Shown: positions 34,862 to 43,787 of the stretch, piece after piece
Position numbering within the stretch: position 1 is the stretch's first letter
Layout of the letters: each line of letters opens with the position of its first letter
Assembly: GCA_965279565.1 (NCBI GenBank)
Contig: OZ257249.1
Location: 1,550,001 to 1,614,000 of the forward strand
Direction of reading: 5' to 3'
Length of the DNA stretch: 64,000 nucleotides
Source of the DNA: Tagaea sp965279565
Lineage (GTDB): Bacteria; Pseudomonadota; Alphaproteobacteria; CACIAM-22H2
Notes under the pieces: generated by a model
The model's database searches: none
What the model was told of the DNA's origin: nothing
What the model saw: the letters and a program-made list of their open reading frames with translations, nothing else
Translations under genes and position numbers: made by a program

Positions 34862-35668
34862 TCAGTTGCGCACGACGATGTTGGAAAGCGGATAGCGGTC
34901 GATCTCGGCGAGCGCCTGCACGAAGCGCCCGGCGGCATAGTCGACGACCTGCTTGCCGCGCGCGGCGTCGGCATCGAGCGCGTTGCCGCAGGCACCCGCC
35001 GGGTGCAGGTCCTGGACTTCCCAGCCGAACGCGATGCGCCCTTCGCCGGCCAGGATCGGGCTTTCCTTGGAAAGCTTCGCGGTAACCGGCTCGAAGTTGC
35101 GCCGCTCGGAATCCTTCACCAGGTCGCCGCGCAGATGCATCATGACCGACGTCTCGCTCGATCCGGCATGGATGCCGAAGCGCAGCTCGTCGGCCGGGAA
35201 CACGCCCGGCGGCTTGCCAAGGCCATAGGTGTTGATCGTCACCGCCAGCATCCTGTGGCGCACGCGCAGGTCCCGGCAGACGATCTCGGCCACCTGCGGC
35301 TGGCCGCCGTGGCTGTTGAAGATGACGAACTTGCGGATACCCGCGCGCGCCACCGATTCGCCGATTTCCGTCCACAGGCGCGTCAGCGTCTCGGCCGTCA
35401 GCGTCAGCGTGCCGGGAAACGAGATGTGCTCGTTCGACTTGCCCACCGGCATCGCCGGCAGGAACGTGACGGGGGAGTCGGCGGGCAGCAGCTCGACCGT
35501 GCGCGCGACGATGCCGGCATTGATGCAGGCATCGACATAGACCGGAAGATGCGGGCCGTGCTGCTCGATAGCCCCCACCGGCAGGACGGCGATGACGCGC
35601 TCCGCGTCGAGGGCCGCGAAATCCGGCGACGTCATCTCGTGCCAGTAGCGCTTCGGGAGCCGGCTCAT
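34862..35668 (-). CDS. Creatininase-family amidohydrolase
   Basis: A 268-residue metallohydrolase. Metal-ligand motifs of the creatininase fold are visible: GAIEQHGPHLPVYVD near residue 35, FNSHGGQ near residue 120 and HAGSSETS near residue 170. Family members hydrolyse cyclic amides such as creatinine or formamidopyrimidines, or process peptide-derived cofactors. It is transcribed toward the ABC/deaminase operon with a 133-base gap in which I see no clear terminator, so it may belong to the same pathway. The small unknown gene upstream ends one base before it. Confidence 0.85.
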   Translation of the reverse strand: MSRLPKRYWHEMTSPDFAALDAERVIAVLPVGAIEQHGPHLPVYVDACINAGIVARTVELLPADSPVTFLPAMPVGKSNEHISFPGTLTLTAETLTRLWTEIGESVARAGIRKFVIFNSHGGQPQVAEIVCRDLRVRHRMLAVTINTYGLGKPPGVFPADELRFGIHAGSSETSVMMHLRGDLVKDSERRNFEPVTAKLSKESPILAGEGRIAFGWEVQDLHPAGACGNALDADAARGKQVVDYAAGRFVQALAEIDRYPLSNIVVRN

Positions 35669-35669
35669 G

Positions 35670-35939
35670 TCAGCGGAAGACCGCTTTCTGCCACTGGAAT
35701 TCCGACAGGCCCTTGCCGCGCAGCGCCGTCGCGAGATGGGCGGGGCCGATGAAGACCGGCTTGCGGGTGAGGTCCACGTACATCATGACGACCTGCTTGC
35801 CCTGCAGGCGCGCGGAGAAGAACTTCATCGAACGCGACTGCATCTCGGGTGTCGAGCACGACGCCGCGTCGACATGGACGATGGCGATCTGGACGCCACC
35901 GATGGGCACGACGGCCACGTTGAAGGTCTGCTCTGCCAT
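35670..35939 (-). CDS. Small protein of unknown function
   Basis: An 89-residue protein with no signal peptide or membrane helix. It alternates hydrophobic strands (FNVAVVPIGGVQIAIVHVD, QVVMMYVDL) with charged turns, suggesting a small beta-rich domain. I do not recognise the family. It ends one base before the creatininase gene on the same strand, so co-translation is likely. The cytochrome c gene starts upstream, 51 bases away. The ATG at 35939 has only a weak purine-rich stretch ahead of it. Confidence 0.6.
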   Translation of the reverse strand: MAEQTFNVAVVPIGGVQIAIVHVDAASCSTPEMQSRSMKFFSARLQGKQVVMMYVDLTRKPVFIGPAHLATALRGKGLSEFQWQKAVFR

Positions 35940-35990
35940 TGTGCCGTCTCGTCTTTGTCGCGAAGGACCGGCGGTATGCGCCGGGCGGGC

Positions 35991-36530
35991 CTACGGAAGC
36001 GGCTTGGGGCTGTCCGACAGGGTGCGCAGATAGGCGATCAGGTTCGCGCGGTCTTCGGCGCGGCGCAGGCCGGCGAAGGCCATGCGCGTGCCCGGAACGA
36101 CGGCCTTCGGATTGGCGAGGAACGCGTTGAGCTTGTCGTAGTCCCACGCACCGCCTGCACCCTGCAGGGCCGGCGAATAGCCGAAGCCCGCGATGTGCGC
36201 CTGCTTGTTGCCGACGACGTCCCACAGGTTGGGGCCAACGCCGTTCTTTCCGCCCTTGTCGAACGTGTGGCACGACGTGCAGTTCTTCGTGACGCCCTTG
36301 CCGGCATCGGCATCGGCCTTGGCGAGCAGCGGGGCGATCGGATCGAGGGCGGCCGGTGCCGCGGCGGCAGCACCCGCGGCCGGGGCTTCGTCTGAAATCT
36401 TGATGTCGAGGACGCTCTTTTCGAGCTTGTGGGGATGCACGAGCATGTTGGCGAGGAAGCCGATCACCGTCACCGCGAGGATCGACGAAATTACCGCGCC
36501 GAAGATCTTGTTTAGTTCGTAAGCGTTCAT
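35991..36530 (-). CDS. Membrane-anchored class I cytochrome c (CycM-like)
   Basis: A 179-residue cytochrome. An uncleaved N-terminal helix (residues 8-27, ending LANMLVHP) anchors it, an Ala/Pro-rich linker follows, and the C-terminal cytochrome domain has the haem motif CTSCH and a likely axial Met in GTRMAFAG. This is the layout of CycM/c552 proteins that carry electrons from the bc1 complex to oxidases in alphaproteobacteria. I start at ATG 36530 (MNAYELNKIFG), which matches the usual family N terminus; ATG 36551 would add seven residues. It is divergent from pheA, a common alphaproteobacterial arrangement. Confidence 0.9.
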   Translation of the reverse strand: MNAYELNKIFGAVISSILAVTVIGFLANMLVHPHKLEKSVLDIKISDEAPAAGAAAAAPAALDPIAPLLAKADADAGKGVTKNCTSCHTFDKGGKNGVGPNLWDVVGNKQAHIAGFGYSPALQGAGGAWDYDKLNAFLANPKAVVPGTRMAFAGLRRAEDRANLIAYLRTLSDSPKPLP

Positions 36531-36664
36531 GATCCCGCTCTGTGTCGACATGCGTCCCGGGCAAGGGTCGGACCCGGCTCGAATTTCGGCAATTTAGATG
36601 CCGCGGCGGGCCTGCGCAACCCTCAACGCGGGACTCGACGCGGGCGGCCCGCGCGGGGTCCGGT

Positions 36665-36685
36665 CCTGCGGCGTCCTGCCGCAGG
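36665..36685. repeat. Perfect 8-base hairpin between cytochrome c and pheA
   Basis: CCTGCGGC (36665-36672) and GCCGCAGG (36678-36685) pair perfectly around a 5-base loop. It sits just upstream of the proposed pheA promoter in the 232-base divergent gap. It has no following T run, so it is not a standard terminator. It could be an operator or simply a GC-rich palindrome. Confidence 0.35.
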
Positions 36686-36692
36686 GGGGCTG

Positions 36693-36722
36693 TTGACGCG
36701 CGCAGGGCCGGGCCCCGATACT
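36693..36722 (+). promoter_or_regulatory. Candidate sigma-70-type promoter for pheA
   Basis: TTGACG (36693-36698) is followed after 18 bases by GATACT (36717-36722), an acceptable housekeeping -35/-10 pair. It would start transcription near 36730, about 30 bases before the pheA ATG. It is the only stretch in the gap that resembles a housekeeping promoter. Confidence 0.4.
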
Positions 36723-36762
36723 CCGGCCCCCGCCAACCGGCCTTGCACAAGGTAAACCGCGA

Positions 36763-37623
36763 ATGCCCCAACGCAAATCGCCCGCCCGAGTCGCCTTCCA
36801 GGGCGTGCCCGGCGCCTACTCGCACCTCGCCTGCAAGGCCGCGCGCCCGAACTTCGAGCCGCTGCCCTGCCCGAGCTTCGAGGACGCGTTCGACGCGGTG
36901 CGCCGCGGCCGCGCCGAACTCGCGATGATCCCGATCGAGAACTCGGTCGCCGGGCGCGTGGCCGAGATCCACCACCTGATCCCGGAAGCGGGCCTGCATA
37001 TCGTCGGCGAGCATTTCCAGCGCGTGAACCACCACCTGCTCGCCCCGCGCGGCGCCACGCTGAAGACGATCCGCACGGTGCAGAGCCACGTCCAGGCGCT
37101 CGACCAGTGCCGCGAGACGATGAAGAAGCTGGGCCTGAAGCGCGTCGTCGGCGCCGACACGGCCGGTTCCGCCGCCGAGATCGCGCGCGCCGGCGATCCC
37201 ACGCGCGCGGCCATCGCCTCGTCGCTGGCCGGCGACATCTACGGCCTCAAGTCGCTGCGCAAGGATCTCGAGGACGCCGACCACAACACGACGCGCTTCG
37301 TGATCCTGTCGAAGAAGGCGACCATCGCCGACCCGCGCAAGGGTGCTGCCGTCACGACCTTCGTGTTCCGCGTCAAGAACCGCCCGGCCGCGCTCTACAA
37401 GGCGATGGGCGGCTTCGCGACGAACGGCGTCAACATGACGAAGCTCGAAAGCTACATGATGGGCGGCCGCTTCACCGCGACGCAGTTCTACGCCGACGTC
37501 GAGGGCCATCCGGCCGAGCGCGCGCTTGGCCTGGCGCTGGAGGAACTGTCGTTCTTTTCCGACATGGTGAAGATCATCGGCGTCTATCCGGCGCACCCAT
37601 ACCGGTTCAAGGACCGGGGATAG
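36763..37623 (+). CDS. pheA: Prephenate dehydratase
   Basis: A 286-residue monofunctional enzyme converting prephenate to phenylpyruvate in phenylalanine synthesis. The catalytic domain shows FQGVPGAYSHLA near residue 13, PIENSVAGRV near residue 57, and the substrate-binding HNTTRFVI block near residue 178. An ACT regulatory domain follows, with NRPAALYKAMGGFA and the phenylalanine-binding NMTKLESY motif, so feedback inhibition is expected. There is no chorismate mutase domain. The gene stands alone between the cytochrome c gene and a repeat element. Confidence 0.95.
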   Translation: MPQRKSPARVAFQGVPGAYSHLACKAARPNFEPLPCPSFEDAFDAVRRGRAELAMIPIENSVAGRVAEIHHLIPEAGLHIVGEHFQRVNHHLLAPRGATLKTIRTVQSHVQALDQCRETMKKLGLKRVVGADTAGSAAEIARAGDPTRAAIASSLAGDIYGLKSLRKDLEDADHNTTRFVILSKKATIADPRKGAAVTTFVFRVKNRPAALYKAMGGFATNGVNMTKLESYMMGGRFTATQFYADVEGHPAERALGLALEELSFFSDMVKIIGVYPAHPYRFKDRG

Positions 37624-37637
37624 CGGACGATCGTGTC

Positions 37638-37716
37638 ACCCCCGGGCTTGTCCCGGGGGTCCACGTCTTTTTTCTTCGCAGTCCAAGTCGTGGATGCCCG
37701 GGACAAGCCCGGGCAT
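37638..37716. repeat. Pair of inverted palindromic repeats (REP-like doublet)
   Basis: Two copies of one palindrome lie head to head: CCCCCGGGCTTGTCCCGGGGG within 37638-37660, and its relative ATGCCCGGGACAAGCCCGGGCAT at 37694-37716 in the opposite orientation. Flanking bases (TCCACG and CGTGGA) are also mirrored. The left hairpin is followed shortly by a T run (37669-37673), so it may also terminate pheA. The doublet fills the gap between the convergent pheA and radical SAM genes. A third copy is at 49791-49813. Confidence 0.75.
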
Positions 37717-37736
37717 GACGGCGTTGTATCGGGTTT

Positions 37737-38819
37737 CTAGAACAGGCCGAGTTGGTCGCCCGCCTGCGGCGGCGGGCGGAACTGCGAGAGATCGAACGAC
37801 CAGTCGTTGCGGTCGAGCCCGAGGCGCGCGCGCGCCGCGCGGAAGCGCTTCGAGACCATCTGCGCGTAGGCACCTTCGCCGGTGAAGCGCTTGCCGAACT
37901 CGGCGTGGTTGAGCGCACCGCCGCGCATGTCGCGGATCAGCGACAGCACGTGCTTGCGCTTCAGGGGTTCATGTTCGAGGAGCCATTCGTCGAACAGCTG
38001 CTTCAGTTCCAGCGGCAGGCGCAGCAGCGTGTAGCCGGCACTCGTCGCACCCGCGTCGCGCGCGGCTTCGAGAATCGCCTCCAGCTCGGCGTCGTTCAGC
38101 GCCGGGATCATCGGGGCCGCCATCACGCCGACCTTCACGCCGGCGGCCGCCAGCCCGCGGATCGCGTCGAGCCGCCTTGCGGGCGTGGAGGCGCGCGGCT
38201 CCATCGTGCGCGCCAGGTCGCGGTCGAGCGTGGTCACCGACATGAACACGTGCGCGAGGTTGCGCGCGGCCATGGGCGCGATGATGTCGAGATCGCGAAG
38301 TACAAGCGCCGATTTCGTCACGATCGAGAACGGATGGCCGAAATCGCGAAGTGTTTCGAGCACCTGGCGAGTGATGCGGTGCTCGCGCTCGATCGGCTGG
38401 TAGGGATCGGTGTTGGTGCCGAGCGCGATCGCCATCGGCTTGTAGCCCGGCTTGCGCAGCTCGCCCGCCAGCAGCTTCGCCGCGTCGGGCTTGGCGAACA
38501 GCCGCGTCTCGAAATCGAGGCCGGGCGACAGGCCGAGATAGGCGTGCGTCGGGCGCGCATAGCAGTAGACGCAGCCATGCTCGCAGCCGCGATAGGGATT
38601 GATCGACTGGTCGAACGGGATGTCGGGCGATTCGTTGCGGCTGATGATCGTTCGCGTCGCGTCGCGCGCCACGTGCGTGCGCAGGACCGGCAGCTCGTCC
38701 TCGGCGTCCGGCTCCCAGCCGTCGTCGACCGCCACGCGTGCCTGCGGCTCGTAGCGGCCGGCGGCGTTCGATATGGCGCCACGGCCCTTGCGGACGCGGT
38801 CTGGAAGGGTGTCTACCAT
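37737..38819 (-). CDS. PA0069/Rv2578c-family radical SAM protein (SplB-like)
   Basis: A 360-residue radical SAM protein. The cluster motif is CEHGCVYC, preceded by INPYRG, near residue 80; this CxxxCxxC motif within NPYRGCEHGC is typical of the PA0069 family related to spore photoproduct lyase. Further conserved parts are LGTNTDPYQP near residue 135 and MAAPMIPALND near residue 235. The reaction is not known; a DNA- or nucleotide-modifying role has been suggested for relatives. It stands alone, with an AT-richer 122-base stretch upstream that probably holds its promoter and that of the divergent small gene. Confidence 0.85.
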   Translation of the reverse strand: MVDTLPDRVRKGRGAISNAAGRYEPQARVAVDDGWEPDAEDELPVLRTHVARDATRTIISRNESPDIPFDQSINPYRGCEHGCVYCYARPTHAYLGLSPGLDFETRLFAKPDAAKLLAGELRKPGYKPMAIALGTNTDPYQPIEREHRITRQVLETLRDFGHPFSIVTKSALVLRDLDIIAPMAARNLAHVFMSVTTLDRDLARTMEPRASTPARRLDAIRGLAAAGVKVGVMAAPMIPALNDAELEAILEAARDAGATSAGYTLLRLPLELKQLFDEWLLEHEPLKRKHVLSLIRDMRGGALNHAEFGKRFTGEGAYAQMVSKRFRAARARLGLDRNDWSFDLSQFRPPPQAGDQLGLF

Positions 38820-38941
38820 GGACCGGCAGCGTAGCCGATCGACTAGAACAATTCAAGAACATCGAATCGGCACATTATCCATTTCTAAACGCCTGAGGCC
38901 TTAACTCCTCTCCACGCGCATCACATCGACAGGTTCAATAA

Positions 38942-39211
38942 ATGAGTACGTCAGCCCAACCGTCTTCCGTCTCCGCGCGCTACGGCGCCGACCAGGTCGT
39001 CGCAGCGCTCGACCATCACGCGAAGCTCAACCGCCGCCCGCTCTCGATCATCTCGGCCGAATTTTCGGAAGACGCCGCGCGCGTCTGGACCGTCACGTTC
39101 GCCGACGAAACGGGTGTCGCGACGCAGAGCTGGATCGAGGATCCGCGTCCGGTCGACGTCGTCAAGGCAGACATCTTCCACAACGGCGTACGGCTCGGCC
39201 TGGTGGGCTGA
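38942..39211 (+). CDS. Small soluble protein, unknown
   Basis: An 89-residue protein, divergent from the radical SAM gene. After a Ser-rich N terminus it has a helix (ADQVVAALDHHAKL) and a strand-rich C-terminal half (VWTVTFADETG, SWIEDPRP). There is no membrane segment, cysteine or recognisable motif. The gene convergent with it starts its stop 3 bases away. I do not recognise the family. Confidence 0.6.
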   Translation: MSTSAQPSSVSARYGADQVVAALDHHAKLNRRPLSIISAEFSEDAARVWTVTFADETGVATQSWIEDPRPVDVVKADIFHNGVRLGLVG

Positions 39212-39214
39212 CGC

Positions 39215-40225
39215 TCAGCTCCAGGCTTTGCGCTGGGCGGCGATGGTCGCCGGATCGAGCGCCGCGTCGATCGAGCGCTGTGCGTGTTCGGCCGGACGCG
39301 CGTCGAGCGCCTTGTGCGTGCCCTCGACCTTGAAGCGCAGGAACACGCTGGTCGTGCGCAGCCACACCAGCCGGCGGAACGGGCGCAGCAGCGAGGCCGT
39401 CTCGCGCGCGATCGGATCGCCGACCTTGCCGGCCCACGCGCGCAGGAACCCGTCGATCTGCCCGGAATCGAGCGTGGCCGCGCAGTCGGGATCCCAGCTC
39501 GTCGACGGCAGGATGATCGCGTGCACGACGTCGAGCCCCGGCAGGCCATAGATGCATTTCTCGAGATCGACCGCATAGGCGCGCGCACCGGGGGCCGCGA
39601 CGAAATTGCCCGGATGCGTATCGACCAGGCACAGCGCGCGCGTCAGCGTGGCGAAGCGCTTGGCGTTGGTGATCGCGAAATCCTTCGCCCACGCGATCTC
39701 GTGGCCGAAAGCGAGCTTCACCTTCGGATCGAGATTGGCCTTGTCGGCAAGCTTGAGGTTCGCGTCGACGGCGGCCACGATGTCGCCGATCGGGTCGGCC
39801 GGCGTGTCGATGGGTGCGCGCGCGGCCGCGTCGGGCAGCTTCAGCTTGTGGATCGCGGCAAGCGCGCTGGCGATCGCCGGCAGTTCGCCCGGCAGGCGCG
39901 GCGCGCCGCCCGGAATGTCGTCGACGATGAGTGCGCCGAACGGCAGCTCGGCCGAGACCGGCAGCACGCCGAGCAGGCGCGGCGTGGCGTCGGATGCCTG
40001 CGCGCGCGCGAAGCATTCGGCTTCGCGTTCGAGGCTGTGCCGCGGATCGAGCCCGCCGAAGGCGGACATCGGGATTCGCACGAGGGCCCGTCCGCCAGTG
40101 ACGCGCAGATGGGCGTGCGCGAGGCCCTTGCGCTCGAGCGGGACAAGCGAGTTTTCGGGAAGTTCGGCAAAGCGCGGCAGGGCGCGGAGTGCGGCGAACA
40201 CGGCATTGATGGCGGGCATCGTCAT
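39215..40225 (-). CDS. APH-family phosphotransferase (kinase-like)
   Basis: A 336-residue protein of the aminoglycoside phosphotransferase/choline kinase fold. The catalytic loop reads LVDTHPGNF, so the Asp, His and Asn of the usual HGDLHPGN are kept but the first His is replaced by Leu. The metal-binding DFG-like segment is VDLEKC. An N-terminal ALVRIPMSAFG stretch may hold the ATP-contacting Lys/Arg region. The substrate is unknown; members phosphorylate sugars, choline or antibiotics. ATG 40219 is an alternative start. The methyltransferase gene is divergent from it. Confidence 0.7.
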   Translation of the reverse strand: MTMPAINAVFAALRALPRFAELPENSLVPLERKGLAHAHLRVTGGRALVRIPMSAFGGLDPRHSLEREAECFARAQASDATPRLLGVLPVSAELPFGALIVDDIPGGAPRLPGELPAIASALAAIHKLKLPDAAARAPIDTPADPIGDIVAAVDANLKLADKANLDPKVKLAFGHEIAWAKDFAITNAKRFATLTRALCLVDTHPGNFVAAPGARAYAVDLEKCIYGLPGLDVVHAIILPSTSWDPDCAATLDSGQIDGFLRAWAGKVGDPIARETASLLRPFRRLVWLRTTSVFLRFKVEGTHKALDARPAEHAQRSIDAALDPATIAAQRKAWS

Positions 40226-40282
40226 GGTCCGGCGTTTCTACTATGTTTTTGTAGCACTTGGCGAATGGCTTGAAGCCGGGCC

Positions 40283-41086
40283 ATGCTGGGTTCCATGCAC
40301 GGGGTGCCGAACATCGATCCGGGCCGGTCGATCGACTGGAGCCGGACCAGTGCCGACTATGCCCGCCACCGGCCGGGCCCGCCGGAAGAATTTTTCCGGC
40401 GACTGGCCGCGCTCGGCATCGGCCAACCCGGCCAGCGCATCCTCGACCTTGCGACCGGGACCGGGCTGCTCGCCCGGCAGTTCGCGCGGCAGGGCAGCGA
40501 CGTGGCCGGCATCGACATCGCCGCCGGCCAGATCGACGCCGCCCGCCGGCTCGCCGCCGAAGAAGGCCTTTCCGGCCGCTTCGAAGTGGCACCCGCCGAG
40601 GCGATCCCGTTCGCCGACGCGTCGTTCGACGCGGCGACGGCCAACCAGTGCTGGCTCTATTTCGATCCCGACCGCACGCTCGGCGAACTGCGCCGCGTGC
40701 TCGCCCCCGGCGGCGTCTTCTCGACCAGCCATTTCAGCTGGCTGCCGCGCGAAAGCGCAATCGCGCAGGCGAGCGAGGCGCTGGTGCTGAAGTTCAACCC
40801 CGCCTGGCGCGGCGGCGACTGGGCGGGAACGGTGCCGCCCGTCCCCGACTGGGCGGCGCGGCGCGGGTTGAACTTGCGCGGCATGTTCTGGTTCGATGCA
40901 CCCATCCGCTTCACGGCCGAAAGCTGGCGCGGGCGCATGCGCGCGTGTCGGGGCGTGGGCGCCACGCTCGACGACGATGCGGTTGCCGCGTTCGATGCCG
41001 AACATGCGGAACTACTCGCGCGGATCGCGCCGCCGGAATTCGATGTCGTCCACCGGCTCGACGCGCACCTGTTCGCGACCGGCTAG
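40283..41086 (+). CDS. SAM-dependent methyltransferase (class I)
   Basis: A 267-residue Rossmann-fold methyltransferase. Motif I is ILDLATGTGLLARQF near residue 50, motif II contains the acidic GIDIAAGQ, and motif III-IV region is ATANQCWLYFDP followed by LRRVLAPGGVFSTS. It resembles UbiE/Methyltransf_11 members. The substrate is not evident. ATG 40295 is an alternative start. Its TAG shares CTAG (41083-41086) with the convergent moaB stop. Confidence 0.85.
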   Translation: MLGSMHGVPNIDPGRSIDWSRTSADYARHRPGPPEEFFRRLAALGIGQPGQRILDLATGTGLLARQFARQGSDVAGIDIAAGQIDAARRLAAEEGLSGRFEVAPAEAIPFADASFDAATANQCWLYFDPDRTLGELRRVLAPGGVFSTSHFSWLPRESAIAQASEALVLKFNPAWRGGDWAGTVPPVPDWAARRGLNLRGMFWFDAPIRFTAESWRGRMRACRGVGATLDDDAVAAFDAEHAELLARIAPPEFDVVHRLDAHLFATG

Positions 41087-41640
41087 ACCGTCGCCTTCGG
41101 CTTTTTCGTCAGGTGTTCCTGCAGGCGCGGCATCAGTTCCACGAGGTTGCAGGGCCGGTGGCGGTTGTCGAGCTGCCACTTCAGGATTTCGTCCCAGCCG
41201 TCGCGGCAGGCCGACGGCGAACCGGGAAGCGCGAACAGATAGGTGCCGCCGGCCACGCCGCCCGTCGCCCGGCTCTGCAGCGCCGATGTACCCACCTTGC
41301 CGAAGCTGATCATCCGGAACATCTCGCCGAAGCCGTCGATCTTCTTCTCGTAGAGCGGTTCGAATGCCTCGGGCGTCACGTCGCGCCCGGTCACGCCCGT
41401 CCCGCCGGTCGAGATCACGACGTCGATGGCCGGATCCGCGATCCACGCCCGGAGCTGCGCCTGAATGAGTGCGATCTCGTCGCGCACGATCGCGCGCGCG
41501 GCCACGCGGTGCCCGTCGCGCGCGATCATCTCGCCAAGCGCGTTGCCCGAACGGTCGGACGCGGGATCGCGCGTGTCGGACACGGTCAGGATCGCGATGT
41601 TGCAGGCGAGGAAGGGGCGGGTTTCGTCGAGCTTGGGCAT
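41083..41640 (-). CDS. moaB: Molybdenum cofactor biosynthesis protein B
   Basis: A 185-residue MoaB/Mog-fold protein. The molybdopterin-binding signature is ISTGGTGVTGRDVTPEA near residue 85, and the C-terminal LPGSPSAC motif near residue 145 is also present. It adenylylates molybdopterin ahead of metal insertion. No other moa or mog genes are nearby. The ATG at 41640 starts 22 bases after the transglycosylase stop on the same strand. Confidence 0.9.
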   Translation of the reverse strand: MPKLDETRPFLACNIAILTVSDTRDPASDRSGNALGEMIARDGHRVAARAIVRDEIALIQAQLRAWIADPAIDVVISTGGTGVTGRDVTPEAFEPLYEKKIDGFGEMFRMISFGKVGTSALQSRATGGVAGGTYLFALPGSPSACRDGWDEILKWQLDNRHRPCNLVELMPRLQEHLTKKPKATV

Positions 41641-41662
41641 CTTGCGCGGCACCCTCGGGCGG

Positions 41663-43699
41663 CTAGCGTCGCGCGCGGGCCTCGCGGCGGGGAGCCGGGG
41701 TCGGCGGCGGCGGAAGCTTCGAGACTGCCGGAGCCGGGGCGGCGGTTGCAACGGGTGCCGGTGTCGCAGGTGCCGCGAGGGAGGCGACCTGGCCGCGCGG
41801 GGCGGGCGTGGGCGGCGGCGGCGGCGGCTGGACCGATTCGCGCGCGACCGGTGCCGGACGGGCGGCGAGGGCGGCCGGCGGCGCGTAGACCGGCCATTCG
41901 CCCTGCGCCACGAGATCGAGCGACGGCGTGGCCTGGCCGAGGCGCTCGGCGTACATCCAGTAGGAATAGAGCAGCCGCGCGATGAAGTGGCGCGTCTCGG
42001 CGGCGGGCAGGCTTTCGATGAACAGCAGCGCATCCTCGCGCCGGTCGCCGCGATTGTCCTGCAGGCGCTTCCAGCGCGACAGGTTGCCGATGCCGCCGTT
42101 GTAGGCTGCGGCGAGACGCACGAGCTCGCCGCCGACCAGCGGCTCCTCGACCAGATGGCGGATATAGCGCTGGCCGAGCGTCACGTTGATCTCGGGCTCG
42201 AGCAGGATGTCGAGCCGGCCGCGGAACGAGCGGCCGTCCATCGCCGCCGCGGTCGCGGGCATCAGCTGCATCAGGCCGCGCGCACCCGCCGGGCTGACCG
42301 CCGACGGGCTGAACGCGGACTCGACGCGCATGAACGCGAAGACGAGGGCGGGGTCGATGTCGTAGCCGCCGATCGGCTGCCAGTGCGGGATCGGATAGAA
42401 GGCGCCGTCGAAGCGCCGCCCGTCGAGATCGGCGAACTCGCGCGCCAGGCGCATCGACAGACCCGGCATGTTGGCGCGCATCGCGACCGCGAGGATCGCG
42501 CGCATGATGCCCGAACCGCTCTGCGCGTAGACGCGGCGCAGTTCGGTCTCGGCGCGGCGGTCCTGTCCGACCTGCAGCAGCGCGAACACGCGCTGCGCGC
42601 CGGGGAAGCGCTGGAGCTGGTCGATCTCCGACTGGCTCAGCGGCGGCGGGTTCCAGTTGAGGCCCGGATCGACGCCGAGGGCGCGCGCGGCAAGCAGGCC
42701 ATAGAACGTGCGCGGATATTCGGCCGCCTGGGCGAGCCAGAAATTGTAGACGTCGGGCCGGCGCGCGCGCAGATGCGTGCGCGCGGCCCAGAAGGCGCCG
42801 GCCGCGATGTCCCAGGGCTGGCCCTGCTGCATGCGGGCCAGAGTCTCGAAATGGCCGACCGCGCGGTCGAAAGCGCCCTGGCGGAAATAGGCGAGCCCCG
42901 CGATCCAGTGCGCGCGCGGCACCTGCGCGCCCGAGCGCGCGGCGGCCTCGCCGGCGAACTCGATCGCCTGCCGGTCGTCGCCGCGGGCGAACCAGCCGGC
43001 GGCCAGCATGGTCTTGAAATGGTCGATCTCGCCCGCCGACAGCGTCTGGACGGTTTCGCGCGCGACGAGGATGCGCTCGGCCACCTCGAACTTGCCGTCG
43101 CCGAGCAGGTCCTTGAGGCGGTTGCGCAGGGCCGATGCCGGCCCCGCCATGCCGAGGCGGCCGGGCGGGATCGGGCGGTTGAGCGACGGGCCCAGATCGT
43201 CGGCCGACGCGCGTTCGGAGAACGATGCCTCTTCGCGCGGCCGGGTGAGGCCGGTCGCCTTGCCGCCCTGCCGGCGGACGGCCAGCGAATAGAGGGCGCG
43301 CGCGTCGGGCTGGTCGGAATATTCGCGCAGCCAGGCGGCCAGTTCGTCGGCACTCGTCCGGTAGCGGGGGCTCAGATAGCGCTCGGCCAGCACGTGGCCG
43401 ACCAGGATGCGGTTCTTGACCCCGCGGAGTGCCGCATCGGCATCGGCATACGCCCCGCGCAACTGGAGCTGGAAGGCCTGCCGGTAGGCGCGCATGTCGG
43501 ACGCGGTCAGCGGCTGGGGCAGGTCGGCCGCCCGGTCGAGCTGGATGTCGAACCGGGGAAGGGCTGCCGTTTCAACGCGATCCGGTGCCGGGCCGCGCGT
43601 CTGGGCGTTCGAGGACGGGGAAAGCGCCAGCGCCAGGCCAAGAAGGCCCGTGCCGAAAAAATATGCGAACCGGGAAATATAGATTAACGGGTTGCGCAT
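41663..43699 (-). CDS. slt: Soluble lytic murein transglycosylase (Slt family)
   Basis: A 678-residue periplasmic enzyme. It begins with a signal sequence (MRNPLIYISRFAYFFGTGLL through SSNAQ). A long alpha-helical superhelical domain of TPR/Slt-type repeats follows, and the goose-lysozyme-like catalytic domain contains the acid Glu in RVESAFSPSAVSPAGARGL near residue 460, then MQLMPATA and AAYNGG. It cleaves peptidoglycan to 1,6-anhydromuropeptides. The tail (about 90 residues) is Pro/Ala-rich and probably disordered. ATG 43699 was chosen because it starts the signal peptide; an upstream ATG (43735) would put a polar stretch ahead of it. Confidence 0.92.
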   Translation of the reverse strand: MRNPLIYISRFAYFFGTGLLGLALALSPSSNAQTRGPAPDRVETAALPRFDIQLDRAADLPQPLTASDMRAYRQAFQLQLRGAYADADAALRGVKNRILVGHVLAERYLSPRYRTSADELAAWLREYSDQPDARALYSLAVRRQGGKATGLTRPREEASFSERASADDLGPSLNRPIPPGRLGMAGPASALRNRLKDLLGDGKFEVAERILVARETVQTLSAGEIDHFKTMLAAGWFARGDDRQAIEFAGEAAARSGAQVPRAHWIAGLAYFRQGAFDRAVGHFETLARMQQGQPWDIAAGAFWAARTHLRARRPDVYNFWLAQAAEYPRTFYGLLAARALGVDPGLNWNPPPLSQSEIDQLQRFPGAQRVFALLQVGQDRRAETELRRVYAQSGSGIMRAILAVAMRANMPGLSMRLAREFADLDGRRFDGAFYPIPHWQPIGGYDIDPALVFAFMRVESAFSPSAVSPAGARGLMQLMPATAAAMDGRSFRGRLDILLEPEINVTLGQRYIRHLVEEPLVGGELVRLAAAYNGGIGNLSRWKRLQDNRGDRREDALLFIESLPAAETRHFIARLLYSYWMYAERLGQATPSLDLVAQGEWPVYAPPAALAARPAPVARESVQPPPPPPTPAPRGQVASLAAPATPAPVATAAPAPAVSKLPPPPTPAPRREARARR

Positions 43700-43787
43700 G
43701 GTCGGCGAAGTGATAGGCGAATATATCCGGCCCACGCAAGCCGAAATATCAAGTTTTCCACATATTTAGGTCAAAGACTAGAAGGGC